Shown here: piece by piece, positions 11,701 to 21,391 of the stretch
How the letters are laid out: each line of letters begins with the position of its first letter
How positions within the stretch are numbered: the stretch's first letter is position 1
Source: Monoraphidium neglectum
Lineage: Eukaryota > Chlorophyta > Chlorophyceae > Sphaeropleales > Selenastraceae
DNA length: 26,079 nt
NCBI RefSeq assembly: GCF_000611645.1
Contig: NW_014013429.1
Span: 11,212 to 37,290 of the forward strand
Direction of reading: 5' to 3'
Position numbers and translations under genes: made by a program
The notes under the pieces: generated by a model
Told to the model about the DNA's origin: nothing
What the model saw: only the letters and a program-made list of their open reading frames with translations
Databases searched by the model: none

Positions 11701-14025
11701 ATTGCTACAGGATACCCACATTAGCCGTGCGCTGCCCCAGGCAACACTCATCGTGTTCCACCTGCGACAGCATATGACCAGCTTGGTCGCAGCAGCGCGA
11801 GACGCTGCGCCTCCGCGTCTCGTCGCTGTCCGGACGCACCACAACCCGCCCGCTCCCTCCACCCACCCTCTGCCTTGGTGCGCTTGCACCTCTCGCTGCC
11901 GGCCAGGTCCACTATGTGCAGCTTGCTCGCATACGCCACGCCCGGCTCCGCCGCGGGGCGCCGCGACAGCAGGAGCGTGTAGATAGCATGCGCTCTCGAG
12001 GAGCGCAGATTGAGGTTGGTCGTGCCTGGCAGGGGTGAACGAGGGGCACGAACGTTTGGTTGACATGGGTTTGATATGGGGTTGGAGGCTGGCAATAAAG
12101 GACTCGCATCTGTAAGGGTTGCGTGGTGGGCGGCGCTGGTCCTAGGCCCGACTGGGCGGTCCAAGGTGCATTCCTGGCGCTGCAGGGCTGGCTGCGGCTG
12201 AGGGCCCGTTCCTGCAGCCCATGGCGGTCACTGTGCAGCAGCGGAGCTCACCCACGACGCGGCTCTGGCAGCCCAGAAGGAACAAATCCAGCGCCCGCGC
12301 CGCGCCCGTCTCGTCAGCATCGACCGGCTCCTGCGGCGCGCGCAGCGGTCCACGCCTCAGCAGCACGCGGCCGCGCGCCAACACCACCAGCGGGATGCGA
12401 GCTCGCGTGAGGCGGGCGCCGCATCGGCCGTCCCGCTGCCTACACCGCTGACCAGCCCTCGTTGTCTCTCCCTCTGGGACTGTACGTGTGATGCACGTTT
12501 GCTCTGCTGCTAACTCTCGCCCACCTGCAGGACTCCCTCCATGATGATGGCGCCATCTGGGCCCTCGTTGATGCGGATGAGGCGGTGGTCAAACGACGGG
12601 TCAAGCAGGTCGCGCACGTCTTCGTTGTAGATCTGTGGGTGGTGTGTACGTACGCGCATTCGCATGTGCGCGCGTGCACACGTGTAAATGTGTGTGTGTG
12701 GGGGGGGGGCCGGGAAAACTGGACAGCCCGGCAGGACGGGATATCCTGGGGAACACACATAGACATGAGGTTTGTGCGCACCTCAACAAATTGCACTCGC
12801 AGGTCGACCTCTGCCTCGCCGCTCTGCCGCATCGCGGCCGCCGCGTCAAACACGTCGCATATCGCGCGCTGCAGCACGCCCAGCTGGTCCCCTTTCTGAT
12901 CTGCAAGTGGAAGCAGGGGAGCGGAGGAGGGGGGGCAGACGATGTGTCACCACCGGCTGCGTGGAGGGGACGCTGCTTTTCTCACAGGCTCCCCATTCGC
13001 CCCACTGCTGCTCCTGCTGCTGTTGCGGCTGCAAACGTGCCAGCACTGCCGCCACTCACCTTCTCGCCCCATAGTGTGTGTCTTGCCGCTCCCCGTCTGC
13101 CCGTAGGCCATCACCGTGGCGTTGTACCCCGCCAGAAAGCGCGACACGAGCGGAGCGACGCAGCTGCGGCATAACAGACACGGGCAATGGTGCGCGTGCG
13201 GCACAAGAGTGAGGCCCATGAAACGGTCTCTGGTGCAGCAGATAATCACTACGCCAACGCGCCGACAGCTGCCCGCAAAGCTTTTCCCCGTGTCGCGTCA
13301 CGACGAGCCGCACCAGCCCTGTCAGCTGCACGGCGGCGGCGCCCACCTGCGGTACACGTCCTCCTGGCCCGCCTCCTTTCCAAATACGCTGTCAAACTTG
13401 AACGTGGGCGCCGGCTGCAGGCGGTTGGTGCCGTCTGTGGCTACAACGCTGTTGCTGACTGAGTCGAGCTCAACCAGGCCGACGGGGTCGCGGTCCCACA
13501 CCACGCGCAGATGCGGGCGCAATCTGGCGGACGCAGCAGGGGGTTGGGGGCAAATCGCACGCGGTCGCGTCGCGGCGCCTTGCTGCGATACGGCCTCCGA
13601 CTGTGATACATGCCACCCACGGCCATGTGCAGCCGAACCGCACCACCGACCCACCGGACAGCCACTCGAACCGCGCGGTCCATGCTGCTACCACCAGTCT
13701 CTGAAGACAGGAGGCTGCTGGAGGACGCCTCGCCCGCCAGCGCCACGGGCCCTGAGGGCAGCGGCATTGCGCCAAAGGCGCCAGCGAAGGTGGGTGTTGA
13801 CCGCCCGCCGCCCGGAGGCGTGCTGCACCGGCTGCCCGCAGGCGACCTGCGGCTGAATATAACCGACGAGGTGAGGGGAAGATCTGTTGAGGAACCAGCC
13901 GCGCGTGCTCTGCTGTGTAGCGGGCAACGCTGGGCTTGCCGCCGAGCGCCGTACCTGCTATCGGGCGTGCCGCTCTGGCGCTTATGCGTGCCCAGCCGTG
14001 GCACCACTGCACGACAATCGTCCAT
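5804..14025 (-). CDS. Kinesin motor protein, kinesin-4-like motor with a long low-complexity tail
   Basis: Motor exons: 14025-13955, 13846-13655, 13523-13347, 13163-13060, 12900-12782, 12632-12525, 12330-12252, 12025-11867, 11654-11599, 11385-11293 and 11078-10938 (433 residues, phases consistent). Tail exons: 9903-6783, 6662-6604 and 6436-5804 (1270 residues, TAA stop). Residues 1-78 are a Ser/Pro-rich extension. The motor begins near [13 protein letters not shown]. Visible motifs are the P-loop GQTGSGKT (168-175), switch I SSRAH (292-296; the usual form is SSRSH), switch II DLAGSE (323-328), and the [20 protein letters not shown] block. [16 protein letters not shown] and the overall pattern best match kinesin-4, so it is an ATP-driven, probably plus-end-directed microtubule motor. 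The tail has short helical stretches, a polyglutamine run, many Ser/Thr-Pro sites and SxIP-type motifs. An assembly gap lies between motor and tail, so further exons may be missing. M79 (13683) and M51 (13767) are alternative starts. Confidence 0.92.
8698..8750 (-). repeat. CAG/CAA repeat coding polyglutamine in the kinesin tail
   Basis: A run of CTG units with a few TTG interruptions on the + strand reads as CAG/CAA in the kinesin frame and encodes about 18 Gln, roughly codons 385-402 of the 9903-6783 tail exon. The CAA interruptions would be expected to stabilise length. Confidence 0.9.
10170..10914. other. Assembly gap (745 N) within the kinesin gene
   Basis: Undetermined bases, flanked by a C homopolymer (10158-10169) and by CCCCCG on the other side. 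The gap probably marks an unsequenced GC-rich or homopolymer tract. It falls between the motor exon ending at 10938 and the tail exon beginning at 9903. Confidence 0.98.
11557..11585. repeat. 12-bp perfect inverted repeat (hairpin) next to a kinesin 5' splice site
   Basis: The arms CGCATGCGCCGG and CCGGCGCATGCG flank a 5-nt loop. The hairpin begins about 13 nt inside the intron that starts at 11598, on the transcribed strand of the kinesin gene. Confidence 0.85.
12671..12711 (-). repeat. CA/C low-complexity tract in a kinesin intron
   Basis: On the sense strand this reads as a run of ten C followed by alternating CA, ending about 40-70 nt before the 3' splice site at 12633. A closely similar tract occurs in a PARP-gene intron at 22273-22321. 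Confidence 0.8.
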
Positions 14026-15618
14026 GCTGAAATGCTATAGCACTACACGATGCGCTTCGAGCCGCGGGACACTGGCTTCTCACAGCTAGTATCATCTGGC
14101 CACGATCGCCCAGCAACTTCAACGATACATTCGATGCTATCTGTTCTTGAATCGCGATTCGACGGAGCGCCAAACTGATCGAGACGGCCTTCAGCAGCAG
14201 GTCAACTGGCTGCCCGCCCTCCGCGCGCCCGGGATACAGACGGTACTTGGAATGATTGATGCGCGAGGATGTAAGGAAGAAGATATATGCGACACCGTGC
14301 GATGGCTTGCCAACTCACCCGATTCACGTTCAAAAATCAGATCAGTCAGCTGCCAGGTGTATGGGCGCAACAGGGGCGCAATGAGAGTGAACATATGTCC
14401 ACGTGGTGGATGAGAATATGAGTATACCTCAACTACCTTGGATTCGTAGTCGCCCGTTCCCATCTCACAGGGGGCGTGAAGTGTGCGGCAGACAGCAGAG
14501 TGCTGCTCGTGCTGCTCAAAGAGAGTCAGGTGTCCCTGCCCATACCCGTTCCACCGGGACTCGTGTCACGAATCACCTGAGAGTGACGACGAGCCAATCG
14601 TAGTGGTGAGATGTTATTGGATAACAAGGAGTGCTTGATAAGCATCCGTTACCGGGTGCAGCACGCGTGCCGGCTGCGTGCAGCGCAGTGGAGGGCGCCA
14701 GTGTGCTGGCTGCTGTTGGGCGGTCCCTTGAACTTTGCATGCGGCAGAGATGAAGCGAGTTGCACCTGTGCATCGTGGCTTATGATCGGCAGAGGCACGC
14801 GGGTTGAGCTGAAGGCCAGTCAGACTGCACACTCTTGTGCAAGTGTTAATCAGTTGTGAGTCAGTTATTTACAGCATGCCTGCACATTGCGCGTCGAATT
14901 GGTTGTACTGACGTACAGTATAACAACATGGGTATAGCGACGTGTGTTCCACTTCAGTCAACTCCTAAAGACAGGGCCCTGGTGTGGTTCATCACAATGT
15001 AGCGAGTGTATGAGGTCAAATATAGCTGGCAGCGCCGTTGCCTTGTAAGGGTGGGCTACATGGTGATAGTCATGTACTTTCCTTCAGGTTGTGCATTTCC
15101 AGTTTGAAGGTTGTGATTGCTGCAATTACCCCAGCACACATGCGTGACAACATGTCAGATAACGTCACAATTTTCACTTTATGCATATTATTGCAGTACA
15201 CGTGCCTAAGATGTTGATTTGAGAGCCCACACCTTGTATTCCGCCGCTGTTTCATGCCAAGCAGGTTTATGCTGGTTTACTCAACCCAATACGCGTGTCA
15301 AGATGGTACAATTTGTTACAACACTGCAACCCAGTACCACGCATGGGGATTGCTGCTAAGGCAAAGCTGCAACTCTCATTAAGGAGAGTAAACACTTCCT
15401 GTCAAGAGCCCACTCTCCTCCTTGCAACGAATTGCACTGCATCCAAGTGGTTAGTAAGAGCCGCGCAATATCACGTGCTCAGCACTCGTGTCAACAAGCC
15501 CTGTGCACAGGCACAGCGCTCCTGGCTTTGTGCATGTTGTGCACAGAAGCAGGCAGGTCAATGTGAATGTAGCGCAGACAATTTGCTGCAGGCAGACAAC
15601 CAATGTGAGTTCGATCGT
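14026..15618. other. Intergenic region upstream of the kinesin and downstream of FAS1-A
   Basis: It holds the kinesin 5' flank and the FAS1-A 3' UTR (down to about 15300). No gene is supported. Base composition is visibly more AT-rich than in the neighbouring genes, especially 14860-15300. On the - strand, two protein-like stretches occur at 14463-14317 and 14233-14070, but they do not join in frame by ordinary splice sites, so they are listed as a finding, not a gene. TGTAA copies such as the one at 14869-14873 (-) cannot be assigned. Confidence 0.5.
15316..15320 (-). terminator. TGTAA polyadenylation signal of FAS1-A
   Basis: TGTAA on the - strand, about 300 nt beyond the FAS1-A stop codon at 15619-15621, in AT-richer DNA. 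It is the first - strand copy I found downstream of the gene. Confidence 0.55.
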
Positions 15619-17319
15619 TTACTTGGGCACCAGCACGGTGTCGATGACGTGGACGATGGACTGTGAGAGAGAAGTGGTAGGAGGGGAGGGGTCAGAGGAT
15701 GCAGCGTTACGACACAGTCACAATCCTCATGCCATGATACAACACTACTGTCACACCCAGTCAGCCAAAACAGCAAGCACGATCACGCGTTGGTGCTGGC
15801 ATCCCACACAATCACAACATACCTTGCCAGCGGGCACATCAGCGGCGACAACGGTGGCGGAGTTGGTAGCGCCCTTGATGACGACGGTGCCAGCCCTACA
15901 GGAGAGGGCAGCGCACACAAGGAGATAGGTTGTCAGCTGGCGTTTGTGTGGTACAAGTTCGTGTTCATACCAGTTTCAATCCATCCTCCTCAGGACCCAA
16001 CAAAACCATCTGGCGTCAAGCCAGCCCTGACTGGTACACAACTGTAAAGCAACCAGCTGCCAGCCCGTCGTGGGTGGTATTATCTCTGGAACGACCTTGC
16101 TGTGTGGCCCAGCCCGGCGGCTCACTTGGAGAGGTCGACGGTCAGGTCCTGGCCCTTGAGGAGGGTGGCCCACTTCTGGCCGTTCTTCAGGGAGGTGGAC
16201 TTGGCCGCACCAACTGCAGCGCAATGGCGGGGGGCCGATTGGTTGATGTCACATCAATTTGACGACATATCAGCGGGGGGTCAAGTCATATCAACTGAGG
16301 CAGGTCAGACCCATCAGCAATTCAACCGTCATCCCATTGCAAAGTGACCTGGACCAATGCACGCGTGGACTGCCCTGGCAACAATGCATACATTTTCTGC
16401 TCTGTTCCCAAGGAGGACGGTTGCTCACCGGGCACCACGTGGTAGGAGAGCACCTTGGTCAGCAGGGCCTTGTCAGCCAGCAGCTTCTCGGGGGTAGTCT
16501 TGAGGGCAGTGATCAGCTTGGCGAACGCTGCGCGGCGCGAGAGGCGCAAGGGCGCTGGGTTAGGGGATATTCCGGATGCACAGCGCACGTCACTGCAGGT
16601 TTTGTTGGGACACACCGCGTCACTGCAGGCTTTGTTGGGACACACCTCACCCCCAAAGGCATTACCGTCTCCGATGCGCACCAGCGTTGGTGGGGGCAAA
16701 GATGGTCAGGGCCAGGTCGGGCTTGTTCAGGGCGTCAGCCAGGCCAGCCGCCTTGACGGCCGCCAGCAGGGTGCTGAACTGGGCAGCGGGGGCGCCAGCC
16801 AGGGAGCTGGTGATGGTAGTGGTCTTGGCCTTGGCTGCAAGATTGGGGAAAGGCGGGCAGGGATGCAGAGAGTGAGCTGGCGGTCACAGGGCGGCTGCTG
16901 GAAGCATCATGCCGACCGTGCCTAGCGGCAACCCGCCTGCGCCATGCAAAGATTCCTGATGGCATCAACTGCGCCCCTTGCACTTCAGGGACCACAGCTC
17001 ACCAGCTGGGTCACCCTTGAGGGCCCTGTTGGCAGAGGCGCTGCCGGCCACCAGGGCTGAAGGCAGCGGCAATGTGAGGGGGTGGGAGGGGTGGGGTGAG
17101 GGGTGAGTATTGCCATGGTCACAGCTCTCATGAGAGGGTCACAGAGTCTCAGACTGCATGCGCCACACATGGGCCGAGCCCTTGAGGACCGTGCAGGGTT
17201 GCATAGATATGCTGCACTGCATCGATGTGTGTGCTGAATGGCTGAACTGCAGGGCCCCTGGTGCACCGGGTATACTGCTCACCCAGGACAAGCAGCACGA
17301 CGGCGGCGTAGCGGGCCAT
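15619..17319 (-). CDS. Secreted single-FAS1 (fasciclin) domain protein, copy A
   Basis: Seven exons (- strand): 17319-17283, 17056-17003, 16834-16682, 16527-16429, 16213-16126, 15895-15823 and 15660-15619. They total 546 nt, giving 181 residues and TAA. The N-terminus MARYAAVVLLVLALVAGSASA is a textbook signal peptide with an AxA-type cleavage site, and an intron splits its hydrophobic core. One FAS1 domain follows. It has the H1 motif TIFAPTNAAFAKL, the central YHVVP, VVIKGATNSATV, and the H2 motif SIVHVIDTVLVPK at the very C-terminus. FAS1 domains mediate cell-cell or cell-matrix adhesion, so a secreted or wall-associated role is inferred. No transmembrane segment or GPI signal is visible. 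The gene is followed head-to-tail by paralogue B, about 1.2 kb away, with the same exon phases. A TATA-like element lies 78 nt upstream of the ATG. Confidence 0.92.
16591..16646. repeat. Tandem duplication of a ~30-bp unit in FAS1-A intron 3
   Basis: Two adjacent copies start CACTGCAGG and continue TTTGTTGGGACACACC with a single base difference, 30 nt apart. They lie inside the intron between exons 3 and 4 and have no evident function. Confidence 0.85.
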
Positions 17320-17396
17320 TGTGTAGGTGATATGCACGATTTCGCAGTGTAGTAAAAGCAAGTCGTGAAATATGCGATTATGTACGCTATCGGCGG

Positions 17397-17404
17397 CTTA
17401 AATA
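17397..17404 (-). promoter_or_regulatory. Candidate TATA box of FAS1-A
   Basis: TATTTAAG on the - strand, 78 nt upstream of the FAS1-A start codon. It would predict a 5' UTR of about 40-50 nt. Supported by motif and spacing only. Confidence 0.5.
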
Positions 17405-18485
17405 GCGAGGGGACATCGCAGTGATCATAGGCTCCTCCCGTTATGCGCGGTGATGCTGGTGACGAAGGCCGCGTCGCAGCCACAGACGGAGATGAGACGG
17501 AGAAAGCCATGTCAACCATCAAAACCCATGTAATTGTTACTGAACATACGCAGGGATCATTGAATGGCCCAATGGAGAGCATGGGCAAGGCGTTTCGTGT
17601 GCAGGTTGTGGCCACAGTCCAGGATGCTTCGCAGCGCCCCCAAGCATCAGCCCTGCATGCTCAACCACCTAGGGTCGAGGGGGCTAGGCTCATTAGCCCA
17701 AACACTCCCACTCTCGTCTGACTACTGCATCATAGGCGAAGCTTTACAATCCCATGCTCCCAGCCGCGCCAGCGCAATGCAACTGTCTCGACTCACAGGT
17801 TGATGCGGTGTTGCGGTCCACCTCCTGTGCAGGTGTGGTTTCCATCACTTGCAGCTGCGAAAACAATTTGTCGGCCACACACATATGTTTTTATGAGAGT
17901 GGATGCAAGCTAACATGAACACCCTGTGGCTACCACTCCATGTGAGCCTACTCTCCTACCAGCTGTGCGACAATTGGGTAGGTACACCTGTCTTCAGCTG
18001 TGTTGAGAACTACGACATTGCCACCACACCAAACAGGCTGCTTCAACCAAGCGCCAGCGATGCACCCACAGAGCAAGGGGTCGTGCTGCATTTACACAGT
18101 CAACCAAACTACTTGCGGGGAGCGCGGCAGAGACGGAAATACAAGTGCGCCTGTAGCAAGGGGATGGGATACGGTTGCAAGTACCACAAAAAAGCACTCC
18201 TGCAAATGATGCACATGCACACCCCTCAAACAAAGCCACCTCTCAAAAAGGTTCTGCGTGTGGGCGCACAACACTGCTCGATCGTTCACGGCTGTGCCAA
18301 CAACAGGTAGCGCATTCAATCACTAGTCTGCATGAATGCTTTTCCTTGTGCGTTGCCCCAGCAGTGTGCCTGATACGGCACCAAATGGCTTGAGGCCACA
18401 CAAAAAAGTGGCAATTGCCGATGACAATGCAGATGCAGCCTGCTGACCCGCCTGGAAGGCAGCCTTGTCCACCTAGTCTTCAAGC
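17405..18485. other. Spacer between the two FAS1 genes
   Basis: It holds the 5' flank of FAS1-A and the 3' UTR of FAS1-B (18485 down to about 18080). I see no additional FAS1 exon and no other supported gene. The open frames here are short and featureless. Confidence 0.6.
18092..18096 (-). terminator. TGTAA polyadenylation signal of FAS1-B
   Basis: TGTAA on the - strand (context GTGTAAATG), about 390 nt beyond the FAS1-B stop codon. It is the nearest copy found downstream. Confidence 0.5.
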
Positions 18486-20330
18486 TTACTTGGGCACAAG
18501 GACGGCGTTAATGACATGCACCACAGACTGCGATTGCGGATGGGGGGTTGACGGGGGGGGGGGGGATGAGCGACAACCGGCCGGCTGGGGATAAGGAAAA
18601 TGGCTCAGCAGACGTGAGCCAAGAATGAGGGGAAATCAGTTGAAATCAACCACGCGTGCCACGCTGCGGTACGGCCAGGCCTGCTATTTCGCCAGCTCAA
18701 AATGCTGTGGCACACCTTGCCGGCAGGCACGTCAGGGACGATGACAGTGGCACTGTTAGTGGCGCCCTTGATCACAACAGAGCCGGCCCTAATGGGGAGG
18801 CAGAAGGCCACGGGTCACGGTCAGGTCAGGTGGCTAGAGGGGTCACAACAGGACCATGGCAAGTGGCTCGGATGAAGCATTCCATGATTCCACCATTTCA
18901 AATCCCCTCCAAACTGCCAAAGTTGCACCAGCCAGCACCACGCAGCGCCCAGGCCTCAAATCCAGTCAAGGGGAGGATGCAAAATGCCGGCTTGGCAAGT
19001 CAGCGGCTCACTTGGAGAGGTCGACTGTCAGGTCTTGGCCCTTGAGGAGGGTGGCCAGCTTCTGATTGTTCTTGAGGGAGGTGGACTTGGCCACACCAAC
19101 TGCAGGGGCAAGACACAAACGCGCAGAAACCCCAGTGTCAGTGCACGAGGGCACAGAAGTTTGAGCAGGTACTTTGCTTACTGGTTTTGCGGCAGGACGA
19201 GAGCACTCACGGCAGGGGCCACACAGCAAGTAAGTGCTGCCCTAACTGCACATACATTGTGTCAGCCTGGCTGATGCAAATGCCCGTGGCAACTAGTGCA
19301 GCTCTCACTGGTGTCAACTTACTGGGAACGACGTGGTACGAGAGCACCTTGGTCAGCAGGGCCTTGTCAGCCAGCAGCTTCTCGGGGGTGGTCTTGAGGG
19401 CAGTGATCAGCTTGGTGAACGCTGCACACAGCGTTGCGGAGAGAAGAGGCGGGGCGGCTTCAGCGTGTTGAATTAGTATGGGATGATGCACGCCCCTGAC
19501 ATATGTTGACACAGCTGGTGCAGGGAGCACCGCTCGTGAGGGAAGGGTGTCATCGCAAGGTGCAAGGACAGCGCCACTCACCATCGTTGGTGGGGGCAAA
19601 GATGGTGTAGGCGAGGTCGGGCTTGTTCAGGGCGTCGGCCAGGCCAGCCGCCTTGACGGCCGCCAGCAGGGTGCTGAACTGGGCGGGCGGGGCACCCGCC
19701 AGCGCGCTGGTGATGGTGACGGGCTTGGCCGCAGGGGTCGCAGCAGCCATCATGGGGGGCGTGGTGACGGCGGCCGTCATAGGGGCGGTGCCAGCAGCCA
19801 TCATCGGCGCGGCGCCACCGGTTGTCATGGGGGTGGCGGCAGCGGCCGTCATCGGGGTGGAAGTCGCCATTATGGAGGTTGATCCTGGGGCGGTGGTTGG
19901 GGCAGATTTTGGGGGTGGTGGGTGGTGCACGCAAGCAATTGAGTTGCAGTAAGCACGCTCTCAACATCGCAAATTGCATGCCGGCTCGGGTTGTGCGCAG
20001 CAACCCCTTTCACCCACCAGAGGTGCAGGGCGTCTGCTTCAAGGTCCGCGCAGCAGCATCTGGGGACAGCAGGCCTGGCGGCGGCAGCGGCAGCATTGGG
20101 TGGTGGGCAACAGGCGTGTGTAAACTTTGGGTTCACACTCGCAGGTCAACGCGTCAGGTCGAGCACCGGTTCATACCCCCTCGCCCCATAATAGAATGGT
20201 GAGCTTTTTTGCATGATGGTATTAGACGGCTGCATGCAATGTGCCATCGAGCCCTGGCTCGTGCGCCGCGCAAGCCCTCACCCAGCACAACGATCGCCAG
20301 GAGGCCAGCGGCAGCAGTGAGGCGGGCCAT
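18486..20330 (-). CDS. Secreted single-FAS1 domain protein with Met-rich linker, copy B
   Basis: Seven exons (- strand): 20330-20282, 20074-20018, 19884-19582, 19421-19323, 19099-19012, 18788-18716 and 18527-18486. They total 711 nt, giving 236 residues and TAA. The signal peptide is MARLTAAAGLLAIVVLG followed by LLSPDAAA, split by a phase-1 intron as in copy A. After RTLKQTPCTSG comes a linker of repeated PMTAA/PMMAA-like motifs, absent from copy A. The FAS1 domain follows, with TIFAPTNAAFTKL, YHVVP, and the C-terminal SVVHVINAVLVPK. Exons 4-7 have exactly the same lengths as in copy A (99, 88, 73 and 42 nt) and all intron phases agree (1,1,1,1,2,0), so the pair arose by tandem duplication. 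An extracellular adhesion or wall role is inferred. The linker's Ala-Pro and Thr-Pro pairs could be glycosylated in an arabinogalactan-protein manner, but this is unproven. Confidence 0.92.
18553..18565 (-). repeat. Poly-C tract (sense strand) before the last FAS1-B 3' splice site
   Basis: Thirteen G on the + strand read as C in the transcript, about 25 nt upstream of the acceptor at 18528. Copy A lacks an equivalent run. Confidence 0.6.
19727..19884 (-). repeat. Degenerate PM(T/M)AA repeat region in FAS1-B exon 3
   Basis: On the sense strand about 50 codons form imperfect repeats of Pro-Met-Thr/Met-Ala-Ala with Thr-rich spacers (TPMTAAAATPMTTGG and similar). The block sits between the signal peptide and the FAS1 domain. 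It looks like local codon-repeat expansion. Confidence 0.85.
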
Positions 20331-21391
20331 GTTGATGGGTGATAGACAAGCGAATGATGAGCGTACTTGATATGCGCTTTTGGATTGTGAGGCGCAGTCT
20401 CGGTGCAATCCCAACAAGACATCGACCGCGGACCGTGGGTGTGTCTGGTGATCCGGTTTCGCGATGCTATCTCAGCCACAAAGGGGGCTAGAGGTCGGAA
20501 GCCAGGTGTCACAGCTCTCTTTAGTCCTCTTGACACCTGCACTAATGCATACCGTCTAGGCACACAGGCATTGCAGCGCCATTGCCGCCCAATCCTGCTG
20601 CGGCGGGTCGGCTGCCGTACTGACACCAGCGCTGCTGCCCAATCGCGCCTCGGCTTATGGGCCACATCCAGTGTCTTCCCCTGCTGATGCTGGGTGTGGT
20701 GTTCTGACAAGCTGCGTTGTATGCCTACGGTACGCTCATTGTCCGCGTTTTCACACTCCGTATCGTTGGTGTCGCCTGCGCAAGAGGTAGGCACGACTCC
20801 GGGTATTGCTGGCACACGCGCATGCGGTAAGAGCGCGAGCGCCGTTGGTTTGACGCAAGCCCCCATGGTCCCAGAGCTCTTTGATGCGAGATACAACAAA
20901 TCAGCAAACGCCGCCTTGGAAATTTGAATGTCAGACACACACCGTGGATGCTTGAAACTTCAATCAATGGCTGCAGAAACAGGCCATTGCGGGACGCTGC
21001 AACGATCCTAATCCTAATCCCTTAGATCACGCGCAGGCTGCTGCCTGCGTATTGTGATGGCGACAGCAGCGCACAACGCAAAAGTCAACATGGCAACTCA
21101 TTCCCTGGCAACAGGTTGTTGTGAGAACTGGCAAAGTAGTGGTCATCGGCCACCGAGTGTGCCTTGGCAGCAAGGGAGCAATTCAGCAGCAGGGGGACCC
21201 TCATGTTTGAGCTCTGCAATCCTGCCACCAGTACACACTCGGGGACAGCCTAGCAAGAAGAGAAGACGCTGCCTTGCCAACGGGCTGGTGTTTACTAAAA
21301 CACCAAGGCATATGAGGCGCCATCCTGCAGCTTCAACAACTTGGGATCACTCCAGTACTCTGTTTGAGCTGGAAGAAGCTCTCGCCCAGTT
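20331..21391. other. Spacer upstream of FAS1-B and downstream of the PARP-like gene
   Basis: It contains the FAS1-B promoter (no clear TATA box seen) and the PARP-like 3' UTR, for which I found no TGTAA. A 238-codon - strand open frame (20938-20222) overlaps FAS1-B exon 1 in another frame; it has no family features and is not called. A small hairpin lies at 21286-21305. A short CCTAAT repeat at 21006-21021 is too brief to mean anything. Confidence 0.5.

Noticed and set aside
12331..12447. Frame continuing upstream of kinesin exon 12330-12252 ([14 protein letters not shown])
   Set aside because: It is open in frame, but the CAG acceptor at 12331 joins GVLQ to EPVDADETG exactly as the kinesin alignment requires, so the upstream part is intron.
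21006..21021. CCTAAT repeats resembling telomeric sequence
   Set aside because: Only two to three partial units, and not the CCCTAAA-type unit of plants and algae.
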